Part shown: in pieces, positions 55,728 through 64,000 of the stretch
Position numbering within the stretch: position 1 is the stretch's first letter
Layout: each line of letters starts with the position of its first letter
NCBI RefSeq assembly: GCF_007289895.1
Contig: NZ_CP041660.1
Location: 3,968,001-4,032,000 of the forward strand
Direction: 5' to 3'
Origin: Catenovulum sediminis
GTDB taxonomy: Bacteria > Pseudomonadota > Gammaproteobacteria > Enterobacterales > Alteromonadaceae
DNA length: 64,000 bases
Program-made: the position numbers and the translations under genes
Notes under the pieces: generated by a model
Told to the model about the DNA's origin: nothing
Seen by the model: only the letters and a program-made list of their open reading frames with translations
Database searches by the model: none

Positions 55728-56750
55728 TCATCTCATATAGCGTTCAAAGTACTCGGTGTACTGAACATCAAAACCTGACTCGGATTTTATCACTAAATAA
55801 ACCGCGAGTCTTTGTTGTTGTGCAAAGCTAAGCGCTTTTTCAGGCCCCATAACGTTCAGTGCAGTTGCCAATGCATCGGCCTGCATACAAGTATCTGCAA
55901 TCACAGACACTGAAACAAGTTTGTGACTAATTGGCTTGCCTGTTATTGGGTCGATTGTATGTGAATAACGGATACCATCCCTTTCGTAATAATTGCGATA
56001 ATCACCAGATGTCGCTAAAGCATTATCACCGGGCGCGATCACCTGTTGTACAGCGCGCTCTATAGAAACTGGCTTTTCAATCGCAATTAGCCAGTCACTA
56101 CCCTCTTGTTTTTTTCCTTTTAAGCGCATTTCACCGCCAATTTCAACCATGTACGCGTCAACGCCTTTTTGTTCAAGCAGTGCAGCAATCTTGTCAACGC
56201 CGAACCCTTTGGCGATTGCAGACAAGTCGACATACAGGTTTGCATTACTTTTAAATAGCTGGCTATCACTTACTCTTAACTTGTCTAAGCCTATCGTATT
56301 TCTTATTTCAGAAAGTTTTTCTGCACTGGGTATATTTTCAGGACGCGCATTTGGACCAAAACCCCATAAGTTAACCAAAGGCCCGACCGTTACATCGAGT
56401 GCACCTTCCGTAAGTTTGCCAAGCGCCAATGCAGCTTTAACAACGCTCGCTGTGTCTGCTGATACGGTAAAACCGTCTGTGCCCTGATATTGGTTAAATC
56501 GGCTCAGTTCAGAGTCTTTTTGATAGGTCGACATCTTGTCATTGACATCTTTGAGGACTTTTTCAACTTCACGATAAAAGTTGTGTTGCTCAATAATCGA
56601 CTTTTTAGCCACAAACTTAACCTGATAGCTGGTCCCCATTGTTTTACCTTGCAGTAAAACAGTGTCCAGTTCATCGTTATTTTGTTGACTACAGGAAACA
56701 AAAAAGGCTAGCCCCAGAAGGGCTAGCCAGATTGAATAGATATGCTTCAT
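55728..56750 (-). CDS. apbE: FAD:protein FMN transferase ApbE, lipoprotein
   Basis: 340 residues with a lipoprotein signal (LGLAFFVSC). ApbE attaches FMN covalently to threonine of NqrB and NqrC. MGTSYQVKFVA, LDVTVGPLVNLWGFGP, YVDLSAIAKGFGVDKIA, YMVEIGGEMRLKG and the ATSGDYRNYYERDG block, then HTIDPITGKPI, are family signatures. It lies directly after nqrF. Confidence 0.95.
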   Translation of the reverse strand: MKHIYSIWLALLGLAFFVSCSQQNNDELDTVLLQGKTMGTSYQVKFVAKKSIIEQHNFYREVEKVLKDVNDKMSTYQKDSELSRFNQYQGTDGFTVSADTASVVKAALALGKLTEGALDVTVGPLVNLWGFGPNARPENIPSAEKLSEIRNTIGLDKLRVSDSQLFKSNANLYVDLSAIAKGFGVDKIAALLEQKGVDAYMVEIGGEMRLKGKKQEGSDWLIAIEKPVSIERAVQQVIAPGDNALATSGDYRNYYERDGIRYSHTIDPITGKPISHKLVSVSVIADTCMQADALATALNVMGPEKALSFAQQQRLAVYLVIKSESGFDVQYTEYFERYMR

Positions 56751-56765
56751 CGAATAAAAAACCGA

Positions 56766-57992
56766 TTATCCGCCAAAGTCATCTAATAAGATGTTTTCAT
56801 CTTCTACACCCAAATCTTTCAGCAAACCGATTACAGCTGCGTTCATCATTGGTGGACCACACATGTAGAATTCACAATCTTCAGGTGCTTCATGATCTTT
56901 AAGATAGTTTTCATAAAGTACGTTGTGAATGAACCCAGTATAACCTGTCCAGTTATCTTCAGGTTGTGGATCTGATAATGCAACATGCCATTCGAAATTA
57001 TCGTTTTCTTCTGCCAGCATGTCGAAATCTTCAACATAGAACATTTCACGTTTAGAACGCGCACCATACCAGAAAGACATTTTACGCTTAGATTTTAATC
57101 GGCGTAATTGATCAAAGATATGTGAACGCATTGGCGCCATACCCGCACCACCACCAACGAACACCATTTCTGCATCCGTGTCTTTAGCGAAGAACTCACC
57201 AAACGGACCTGAAATCATAACCTTGTCACCTTCTTTCAAGCTCCAAATGTACGAAGACATTTTACCGCAAGGCAATGACAAGTTATTAGGTGGTGGTGTC
57301 GCAATACGCACGTTCAACATAATAATGCCAAACTCTTCTGGATAGTTAGCCATTGAGTATGCACGAATTGTTTCTTCGTCAACCTTAGATTCTAGTTTGA
57401 AGAAACCAAAACGCTCCCAATCAGGACGATATTCTTCAGGGATATCAAAGTCAGCATACTTAACATGGTGCGCTGGCGCTTCAATCTGAATATAACCACC
57501 TGCACGGAACGGAACAGATTCACCATCTGGTATTTTAAGCTTAAGCTCTTTAATGAAAGTTGCTTTGTTATCATTAGAAATAACTTCACATTCCCATTTT
57601 TTAATACCAAAAATCTCTTCTTCCAATTCGATTTTCATGTCATTTTTAATTGCAACCTGACATGACAAACGACAACCTTCGCGTGCTTCACCCTTAGTGA
57701 TATGGTCTAATTCAGTCGGTAGGATATCACCACCGCCTTCTTTAACATCGACTCGACATTGACCACAAGAACCACCACCACCACAAGCGGATGATACGAA
57801 GATGCCAGCATCTGCTAGTGCACCCAACAATTTAGAACCAGGTGTCGCTTTAATTGCTTTGTCTGGATCATCATTGATTAAAATAGTGACTTCGCCACTG
57901 CTTACTAATTTTGATTTGGCAAACAAGATTATAGCTACAAGTGCAAGCACCATAGCTGTAAACATTGCAACGCCTAATATAATTTCTTGCAC
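56766..57992 (-). CDS. nqrF: Na+-NQR subunit F (NADH-oxidising flavoprotein)
   Basis: 408 residues: N-terminal membrane helix, a [2Fe-2S] domain with [19 protein letters not shown] and CRLSCQ, an FAD domain ([11 protein letters not shown]) and an NADH domain ([19 protein letters not shown]). It takes electrons from NADH. It is the last nqr structural gene. Confidence 0.97.
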   Translation of the reverse strand: MQEIILGVAMFTAMVLALVAIILFAKSKLVSSGEVTILINDDPDKAIKATPGSKLLGALADAGIFVSSACGGGGSCGQCRVDVKEGGGDILPTELDHITKGEAREGCRLSCQVAIKNDMKIELEEEIFGIKKWECEVISNDNKATFIKELKLKIPDGESVPFRAGGYIQIEAPAHHVKYADFDIPEEYRPDWERFGFFKLESKVDEETIRAYSMANYPEEFGIIMLNVRIATPPPNNLSLPCGKMSSYIWSLKEGDKVMISGPFGEFFAKDTDAEMVFVGGGAGMAPMRSHIFDQLRRLKSKRKMSFWYGARSKREMFYVEDFDMLAEENDNFEWHVALSDPQPEDNWTGYTGFIHNVLYENYLKDHEAPEDCEFYMCGPPMMNAAVIGLLKDLGVEDENILLDDFGG

Positions 57993-58018
57993 GGTTTATT
58001 CCTCTATTTGCTCTGGAA

Positions 58019-58627
58019 TTATAAAGACACGCCAGAGAATGACATAAAGCCTAAACCAATCAGGCCAACTGAGATGAAAGTAATACCCAATCCACGTAAA
58101 CCATGTGGAATATCTGCGTATTTTAATTTTTCACGTACAGCCGCTAATGCAGTAATAGCTAATGCCCAACCAACACCACTACCTAAACCAAATACAACAC
58201 TTTCGGTAAAGTTGTAATTTTTCTCAACCATAAAGGCAACACCACCAAAGATTGCACAGTTAACTGTAATCAATGGTAAGAAAATACCTAATGCGTTATA
58301 CAAAGCAGGGAAATATTTATCTAAAGACATTTCCAAAATTTGTACAAGTGCTGCAATCACACCAATAAAGGTTAAGAATTTTAGGAAGCTTAAGTCAGCG
58401 TCCGGAAATCCAGCCCAAGCTAAAGCACCCGGCGCTAATAAGTTAGAATAAACAACTTGGTTAACCGGTACTGAAATACCCAATACCACTATAACCGCAA
58501 CACCTAAACCAAATGCAGTTGTTACTTTCTTCGAAACGGCCAAAAAGGTACACATTCCCAAGAAGAAGGATAAAGCTAAGTTTTCAATGAAAACCGAGCG
58601 AATAAACAAACTAATATACTGTTCCAT
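58019..58627 (-). CDS. nqrE: Na+-NQR subunit E
   Basis: 202-residue membrane protein with about six helices, [33 protein letters not shown] and [17 protein letters not shown], the conserved cysteine-containing half-helices that coordinate the intramembrane iron with NqrD. Confidence 0.97.
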   Translation of the reverse strand: MEQYISLFIRSVFIENLALSFFLGMCTFLAVSKKVTTAFGLGVAVIVVLGISVPVNQVVYSNLLAPGALAWAGFPDADLSFLKFLTFIGVIAALVQILEMSLDKYFPALYNALGIFLPLITVNCAIFGGVAFMVEKNYNFTESVVFGLGSGVGWALAITALAAVREKLKYADIPHGLRGLGITFISVGLIGLGFMSFSGVSL

Positions 58628-58636
58628 TTTACCCTC

Positions 58637-59263
58637 TTATTTCTCAATCTGTTCTTTACGGAACGTACGTAAAACCCAGATGAATAAACCAATGATGAAG
58701 AAAGCACTTGGTGGCATTAACAATAAGCCCATAGGTTGATACCAACCGCCATTTGCAACCAATGGTAAAATTTCATAACCGAACAAGCTACCTGAACCAA
58801 ATAACTCACGGATAACACCAACAGTTATTAACACGACGCTATAACCTAAACCATTACCAATACCATCTAAGAAACTCATAAATGGCGGACTCTTCATCGC
58901 ATAAGCTTCGGCACGACCCATTACGATACAGTTGGTGATAATCAAACCAACGAATACCGACAATTGTTTCGCGATGTCATAAGCGTAAGCTTTCAACAGT
59001 TGGTCAACCACAATTACCAAAGAAGCGATTATCGTCATTTGCACGATAATACGAACGCTAGAAGGTATATGGTTACGAATAATTGAGATAAACAGACTTG
59101 AAAAAGCTGTTACAAAGGTTAGTGCAATACACATAACCACAGTGGTTTCCATTTTACTGGTAACCGCTAGCGCTGAACAAACCCCTAATACCTGTAAGGC
59201 AATTGGGTTGTTTGCGAAAATTGGTCCAAATAGAACCTTTTGAGCTTCGCTATTTTTAGCCAT
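58637..59263 (-). CDS. nqrD: Na+-NQR subunit D
   Basis: 208-residue membrane subunit: [16 protein letters not shown] and [22 protein letters not shown] carry the cysteines of the NqrD/NqrE iron centre. Homologous to NqrE (inverted repeat topology). Order D-E-F is the standard one. Confidence 0.97.
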   Translation of the reverse strand: MAKNSEAQKVLFGPIFANNPIALQVLGVCSALAVTSKMETTVVMCIALTFVTAFSSLFISIIRNHIPSSVRIIVQMTIIASLVIVVDQLLKAYAYDIAKQLSVFVGLIITNCIVMGRAEAYAMKSPPFMSFLDGIGNGLGYSVVLITVGVIRELFGSGSLFGYEILPLVANGGWYQPMGLLLMPPSAFFIIGLFIWVLRTFRKEQIEK

Positions 59264-59266
59264 GAA

Positions 59267-60046
59267 TTATGCTCCTTGACGCTGCTTTTTAAGGTAGTTA
59301 CCGAAACCTAACTCACCCATCCAGAAGTCAAAAGTATACTGAACGCCGTTACTGGTTAATGTCGCACCAGATAATCCATCAATTTTATGCTCAGTACCTT
59401 TAGGCGCTTCACCTTTAACAATTTCAATTGCCATTTCGCCTTGGTCATTAAACAGTTTTTTGCCAACCCATAATGATTTCCATTTTGGGTTTTCGATTTC
59501 TGCACCTAACCCAGGTGTTTCACCTTGTTCATAGTAGTTAAGATTGATAATGGTATTTGCATCCGGCTTTAACGCGACGAAAGCATACATAGTTGACCAT
59601 AATCCATAACCATGAACAGGCAAGACATAGCTGGTAAATTCTCCGGCTTCATTGCTGGCTAAATACACAACCGCTTTATTTGAACGTCGCTTAATACTGG
59701 CAACATCCTGATCTTGAGTTAAATCGATTGAAGTGGCAGGATCTTTTGACGCAGCGCGTTGATCAAACTCATCAGCATCAATACCTTCTACATATTCGCC
59801 AGTTTCTAGATTAACAACCTTTGCTTCAATTAAATCTTTATAGCGACTTTGAATATCAGATGGGCTTGCTTCAGCAGGTAATAAACCAGCAGCCAATAAG
59901 ATATTCTTTTGCTTATCAAGCGCTTTATTCGCTTCCTGTTGTGGACGCAATGCAACGGCAGAGCCTGCAACAATAATTGCGCACACTAAACATAACGAAA
60001 TTACAACCGTCAGCGTTTTACTGATTGAATCGTTTCCTTTAGACAT
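59267..60046 (-). CDS. nqrC: Na+-NQR subunit C (covalent FMN)
   Basis: 259 residues with one N-terminal helix and a periplasmic FMN domain; the ApbE target motif SGATLTS lies near the C-terminus ([18 protein letters not shown]). [19 protein letters not shown] is conserved. It overlaps nqrB by 8 bp. Confidence 0.97.
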   Translation of the reverse strand: MSKGNDSISKTLTVVISLCLVCAIIVAGSAVALRPQQEANKALDKQKNILLAAGLLPAEASPSDIQSRYKDLIEAKVVNLETGEYVEGIDADEFDQRAASKDPATSIDLTQDQDVASIKRRSNKAVVYLASNEAGEFTSYVLPVHGYGLWSTMYAFVALKPDANTIINLNYYEQGETPGLGAEIENPKWKSLWVGKKLFNDQGEMAIEIVKGEAPKGTEHKIDGLSGATLTSNGVQYTFDFWMGELGFGNYLKKQRQGA

Positions 60047-61244
60047 TACGTGCTAACCTCCGCTTGATGTTTGCTTGCACGACAAAGTGGTCAAATAAAG
60101 GTGCGAATACGTTAGCAAACAAGATGGCTAACATCATACCTTCTGGATAGGCTGGGTTAACAACACGAATCATCACCACCATGAAACCAATTAATATACC
60201 GTATGCAAATTTACCTTGATTCGTAAATGAAGCCGATACTGGGTCAGTCGCCATAAACATCATACCGAAGGCAAATCCACCCAAGACTAAATGCCAATAC
60301 CAAGGCATCGCAAATAAAGGATTCGTTTCACTACCGATTAGATTAAACAAGGTACTGAACAACACCATACCGATAAACGTACCAGCAACGATTCTCCAAG
60401 ATGCAATGCGGAAATAAATCAACGCAAAACCGCCCAACAAAATCATCAGTGTAGAGACTTCACCCATAGAACCGGCGATATTACCGTAGAAAGCATCCCA
60501 CCACTGTGCAGTGATACCATAATCTAGGTTACCTGAATACGCTTGGCTTAATAAGGTTGCACCAGAAAATCCATCAGCAGCAACCCATACTGCATCACCA
60601 GAAATTTGTGCAGGGTATGCAAAGAACAAGAATGCTCGACCCGCTAAAGCTGGGTTTAAGAAGTTACGGCCTGTTCCACCAAACACTTCTTTACCAATGA
60701 CCACACCAAAAGTGATACCTAACGCAACCTGCCATAATGGAATGGTCGCAGGTAAAATAAGTGCGAATAAAACAGAAGTTACGAAGAACCCTTCATTCAC
60801 TTCGTGTTTACGAATCGAAGCAAATAAGACTTCCCAGAAACCACCAACGATAAAAGTAACAGCATAAATAGGTACAAAAAACATTGCACCGTATAACATT
60901 TTGCTGCCCCAACCACTGGCGTCTGTGCCTAATTCACCACCTAAAGCGCTAAATAAAGCAGTTCTCCAACCTTCTGCTAATGTACCACCAGCGGATAAAG
61001 CTGCGTCAGCTTGTAGACCAATGTTGTACATACCATAAAACATAGCAGGGAAAGTCATCATCCAAACAAGGATCATGATACGTTTCAAATCAATACTATC
61101 ACGAACGTGAGTTGTACCTTTGGTAACTAAACCCGGGGTATAAAAAATAGTTGCGGCCGCTTCATATAGCGCATACCATTTTTCGTATTTACCACCTTTT
61201 TCAAAATGAGGTTCAATATTCTCTAAATAAGCTTTTAAACCCAT
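60039..61244 (-). CDS. nqrB: Na+-NQR subunit B (covalent FMN, Na+ translocation)
   Basis: 401-residue polytopic subunit. The flavinylation motif is FSGATLLSQ (about residue 230); [31 protein letters not shown] and [24 protein letters not shown] are family blocks. It contains the main sodium pathway. Confidence 0.97.
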   Translation of the reverse strand: MGLKAYLENIEPHFEKGGKYEKWYALYEAAATIFYTPGLVTKGTTHVRDSIDLKRIMILVWMMTFPAMFYGMYNIGLQADAALSAGGTLAEGWRTALFSALGGELGTDASGWGSKMLYGAMFFVPIYAVTFIVGGFWEVLFASIRKHEVNEGFFVTSVLFALILPATIPLWQVALGITFGVVIGKEVFGGTGRNFLNPALAGRAFLFFAYPAQISGDAVWVAADGFSGATLLSQAYSGNLDYGITAQWWDAFYGNIAGSMGEVSTLMILLGGFALIYFRIASWRIVAGTFIGMVLFSTLFNLIGSETNPLFAMPWYWHLVLGGFAFGMMFMATDPVSASFTNQGKFAYGILIGFMVVMIRVVNPAYPEGMMLAILFANVFAPLFDHFVVQANIKRRLARNV

Positions 61245-61245
61245 C

Positions 61246-62586
61246 TTAGCCCTCCTTCTCGATTTGCGTTAATCGTTCACGCAAAATCGAACCATAGTCG
61301 TATTTGCCAGGACATACGAAGGTACATAAAGCTAAATCTTCTTCGTCTAGTTCCAGACAACCTAAAGCCTGAGCCGAGTCGACATCGCCAGAGATTAAAT
61401 CACGCAACAATAATGTTGGTAAGATATCTAATGGCATTACGCGCTCATAGTTACCAATTGGAACCATTGCTCGGTCTGAACCACGCGTAGTGGTTGTAAA
61501 ATTGAATAACTTTTTAGGTGTAAGGTGTGACAAATACGCACGGGTAACAGAAAACATGTCTGAACCTGGCATAACCCAACCAAAAAGCTCTTTTTCACGA
61601 CCTTCAGGTATTACAGAAATTTGGTTTACATAACGTCCCAAATATCCATGTACACCCGCAGCTGCACGGCCGGCCAACACAGAACCTGATATAATACGTA
61701 ATTCACCGCTTTCTAGTTCACCGTCTGTCAACTCTTCAATCGACGCGCCGACTAAGGTTCGAATCAGTTTTGGCTCTTTTACACTAGGCCCAGCTAACGC
61801 GACAACGCGAGAAACTGGCAAGTCACCTGTAACAAACAACTGACCAAAAGCAATAACATCTTGATAGCCAATGTGCCAAACTGTTTTTTCCATGCTGACT
61901 GGATCTAAAAAGTGAATATGCGTACCCACCAATCCAGCAGGATGACCACCTTTAAACTCATGTACTTCTGCTTCTGAAATAGTTGGAATTTCAGCCCCAG
62001 GAGCTTTACACAAGAATAATTTTGGCGCCAATTTAGCCAATAATGTTAAACCATTTTTGAAATCTTCCTCTTGACCTTTAATCACAACTGCAGGATCTGC
62101 AGCCAGTGGATTAGTATCAATTGCAGTAACAAAAATAGATGAAGGAGTGCTGTCAATGGCGGGGGTTTTGCTGAAAGGTCGAGTGCGTAATGCATTCCAC
62201 AAACCAGACTCAACTAGATTATCAACAATTTGTTGACGCTCTAGTGAAGCAAGTTGCTCAACGCTATACTTTGCAAACTCAACTTTTTCGTCGCCCTGAA
62301 CTTCGATTACAACTGACTGTAATACGCGTTTAGCACCACGGTTGATTTCTTTAACTACCCCTGCTGCTGGTGCAGTGAATTTTACGCCGGGATTCTTTTT
62401 ATCCTCAAAAAGAATCTGTCCTTTTTTAACCACGTCGTCGACACGAACGTGCATGGTAGGACGCATGCCGAGGTATTCTTCACCAAGGATAGCAACTTTA
62501 GTAACGGGCTTGCCGTTCGATATTGCTTGTTGTGGAGTTCCCGCTACAGGAACATCCAAGCCTTTCTTGATAGTTATCATACTCAT
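61246..62586 (-). CDS. nqrA: Na+-NQR subunit A
   Basis: 446-residue peripheral subunit, first of the operon: [50 protein letters not shown] and [21 protein letters not shown] are characteristic. Two close ATGs (62586, 62580) are possible; the second gives the MITIKKG start of Vibrio. Confidence 0.97.
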   Translation of the reverse strand: MSMITIKKGLDVPVAGTPQQAISNGKPVTKVAILGEEYLGMRPTMHVRVDDVVKKGQILFEDKKNPGVKFTAPAAGVVKEINRGAKRVLQSVVIEVQGDEKVEFAKYSVEQLASLERQQIVDNLVESGLWNALRTRPFSKTPAIDSTPSSIFVTAIDTNPLAADPAVVIKGQEEDFKNGLTLLAKLAPKLFLCKAPGAEIPTISEAEVHEFKGGHPAGLVGTHIHFLDPVSMEKTVWHIGYQDVIAFGQLFVTGDLPVSRVVALAGPSVKEPKLIRTLVGASIEELTDGELESGELRIISGSVLAGRAAAGVHGYLGRYVNQISVIPEGREKELFGWVMPGSDMFSVTRAYLSHLTPKKLFNFTTTTRGSDRAMVPIGNYERVMPLDILPTLLLRDLISGDVDSAQALGCLELDEEDLALCTFVCPGKYDYGSILRERLTQIEKEG

Positions 62587-62849
62587 TGCACTTGTATTTA
62601 AAGGTTTAAAACGAAAATTTGAATTTTGTTCGCTTTGCGCATTTCGCTTGAGTGAATCTCAAAACGAAAATAGGTCATCCGCTGCTGAATTTTATACTTA
62701 ATATTTAAACCCGCGGATTTTAACATTGTTTTGCAACATGTATCCACGAAAAATAAGGAATTGATTGAGATTAGGTGAAATTTTTATGATTGACAATTTG
62801 AAATAAAAAACATTTGACCAAAAACTGCTTGATTTTTAGCCAACACAAC
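62587..62849 (-). promoter_or_regulatory. nqrA upstream region
   Basis: About 260 AT-rich bp between the fabV terminator and nqrA. On the minus strand TGTTAAAAT (near 62729-62721) could be an extended -10, but no good -35 was recognised. No other feature is seen. Confidence 0.35.
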
Positions 62850-62850
62850 A

Positions 62851-62876
62851 TAAAAGGCTCCGACGGAGCCTTTTAC
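62851..62876 (-). terminator. Terminator after fabV
   Basis: AAAAGGCTCCG (62852-62862) pairs with CGGAGCCTTTT (62864-62874), an almost perfect palindrome with A/T runs on both sides, about 15 bp past the fabV stop. Confidence 0.88.
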
Positions 62877-62889
62877 GAGTCATATTTAA

Positions 62890-64000
62890 CTATGCATCAA
62901 AATCAGCTATTGGGCTAACATCTGCATCATAATCAACTTCTTCAAAGCCAAAGCCGAAAAGCTTTAAAAACTCCTCGTTGTATGACTTGTAGTCAGTCAA
63001 TTCAAATATATTGTCGCTGGTTACCTGTGGCCATAACTTTTCTATTTTTTCTTGAGTTTCTTTGTTTAGTTCAGGCAGGTCCATTCTGTAACGTCCCGCT
63101 TCATCTAACAAAGGCTCTGAGCTATATAAACCTTGGGTAAACAAACGATATGCTTGTTCGATACACCCTTCATGGGTCCCTTCTTCTTTCATCACTTTGT
63201 ACAATAGTGAGATATACAAAGGCATAATTGGGATAGCAGAGCTGGCCTGAGTCACTAAAGCTTTTAATACCCCAATTGACGCTTCGCCATTTAGCTTGCT
63301 TAGTGTATTTTCTGTCATTTGGCGGCTGGTTTGATATAAATGCTCTTTAGCTTGACCAATGGTCGCATCGCCGTAAATTGGCCACGTTAGCTTGTCACCT
63401 AAATATGTATAGGCAACTGTTTTTACACCTTCTGCCAATACATCAGCTTCAACCAATGCATCAATCCACATTTGCCAATCTTCACCACCCATTACAGCAA
63501 CTGTATTGTCGATTTCCTCTTGTGACGCAGGTTCAACGGTAACATCCTCAATTACCAATTTATCTGTGTTAAGGTTTTTAGCTGTATACGCTTTTTCAAT
63601 CGGCTTTAAAGTAGAGGATATTAACTCACCTGTTTTTGGATGCTTACGACGCGGAGATGCTAAACTATACACAACCAGATCAATTTTACCCATTTCCGCT
63701 TTAATTAACTCAATAGCTTGTTGTTTAATCTCATCAGAAAAAGCATCACCATTGATATTTTTAGACCACAAACCTTCTTTTTCTGCAGCAGCCTGAAAAG
63801 CAGCAGTATTATACCAACCGGCGGTCGCAGTTTTGCGCTCTGTGGCTGGTTTTTCAAAAAAGATACCTAAAGTACTGGCGCCGCCACCAAATGCAGCCGT
63901 GATACGTGAAGCCAAACCATAACCGGTCGAAGAACCAATCACCAATACATTTTTAGGTGCATCTTCTACTTTGGGTTGTGCTTTAACATAGTCTATTTGC
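62890..64000 (-). CDS. fabV: Enoyl-ACP reductase FabV (5' end outside window)
   Basis: The last step of fatty-acid elongation; FabV is triclosan-tolerant. 370 codons lie in the window, starting inside the protein (QIDYVKAQP...). NADH-binding [28 protein letters not shown] and the catalytic Tyr-X8-Lys in [17 protein letters not shown] are present, and [30 protein letters not shown] is a family block. A GTG at 63945 opens a shorter frame but is internal. Confidence 0.95.
   Translation of the reverse strand, partial: QIDYVKAQPKVEDAPKNVLVIGSSTGYGLASRITAAFGGGASTLGIFFEKPATERKTATAGWYNTAAFQAAAEKEGLWSKNINGDAFSDEIKQQAIELIKAEMGKIDLVVYSLASPRRKHPKTGELISSTLKPIEKAYTAKNLNTDKLVIEDVTVEPASQEEIDNTVAVMGGEDWQMWIDALVEADVLAEGVKTVAYTYLGDKLTWPIYGDATIGQAKEHLYQTSRQMTENTLSKLNGEASIGVLKALVTQASSAIPIMPLYISLLYKVMKEEGTHEGCIEQAYRLFTQGLYSSEPLLDEAGRYRMDLPELNKETQEKIEKLWPQVTSDNIFELTDYKSYNEEFLKLFGFGFEEVDYDADVSPIADFDA

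Overview
The window reads as a chromosomal segment from a marine gammaproteobacterium, most likely of the Alteromonadales. The support is AT-rich DNA with dense house-keeping genes in Shewanella/Vibrio-like order, the sodium-pumping NADH:quinone reductase operon (nqrABCDEF-apbE-nqrM), a trpEGDC(F)BA operon with fused trpCF, twin pilT/pilU, and the smrB/prmB-aroC, yejK/yejL-yejM and yggS-proC-yggT clusters. Genus cannot be fixed from sequence reading alone. No rRNA, CRISPR array, complete insertion sequence or intact prophage was seen; one tRNA (Pro, GGG) is present.

Layout. 1-7 kb: 5' part of ydiJ (minus), an orphan periplasmic binding protein, a methyltransferase, a former four-gene operon whose third gene (phzF-like) is now a wreck, then scpA-yciO-rnm (minus). 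6.8-14.6 kb: the tryptophan operon, opened by an attenuation leader (trpL with three Trp codons, then a terminator) and followed by yciB-yciI. 14.6-23.3 kb: membrane proteins, alaA-yfbR, a short BLUF photoreceptor, an MFS transporter with aroC-prmB, smrB, a 270-bp inverted-repeat element and sixA. 23.4-36 kb: an M16 peptidase, a BamE-like protein, an M48 lipoprotein, dnaK-dnaJ with a heat-shock promoter, xthA, proS and rimO. 35.7-40 kb: a 12-bp tandem repeat, rnd, ndpA, yejL and a shortened yejM.

40-46 kb is the most accessory-looking part: tRNA-Pro, about 740 bp of nearly gene-free DNA with a LexA-box-like palindrome, then a periplasmic binding-like protein and an overlapping trio of polyamine-type binding protein, hybrid histidine kinase and stand-alone receiver. 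These look like one sensory system. 46-64 kb returns to core genes: yfbV, rmuC, an ectB-type aminotransferase without ectA/ectC beside it, pilT-pilU, yggS-proC-yggT (yggT frameshifted near its 3' end), a DUF4426 protein, dinB with an SOS-box-like site, the Na+-NQR operon, and fabV cut by the window edge.

Coding assignments rest on recognising protein families by eye from translated sequence; no database search was run. The candidates most worth following up are the binding-protein/hybrid-kinase/receiver operon, a possible second control element (mini-ORF plus hairpin) before trpE, the inverted-repeat element that supplies the sixA stop codon, and the yggT frameshift.
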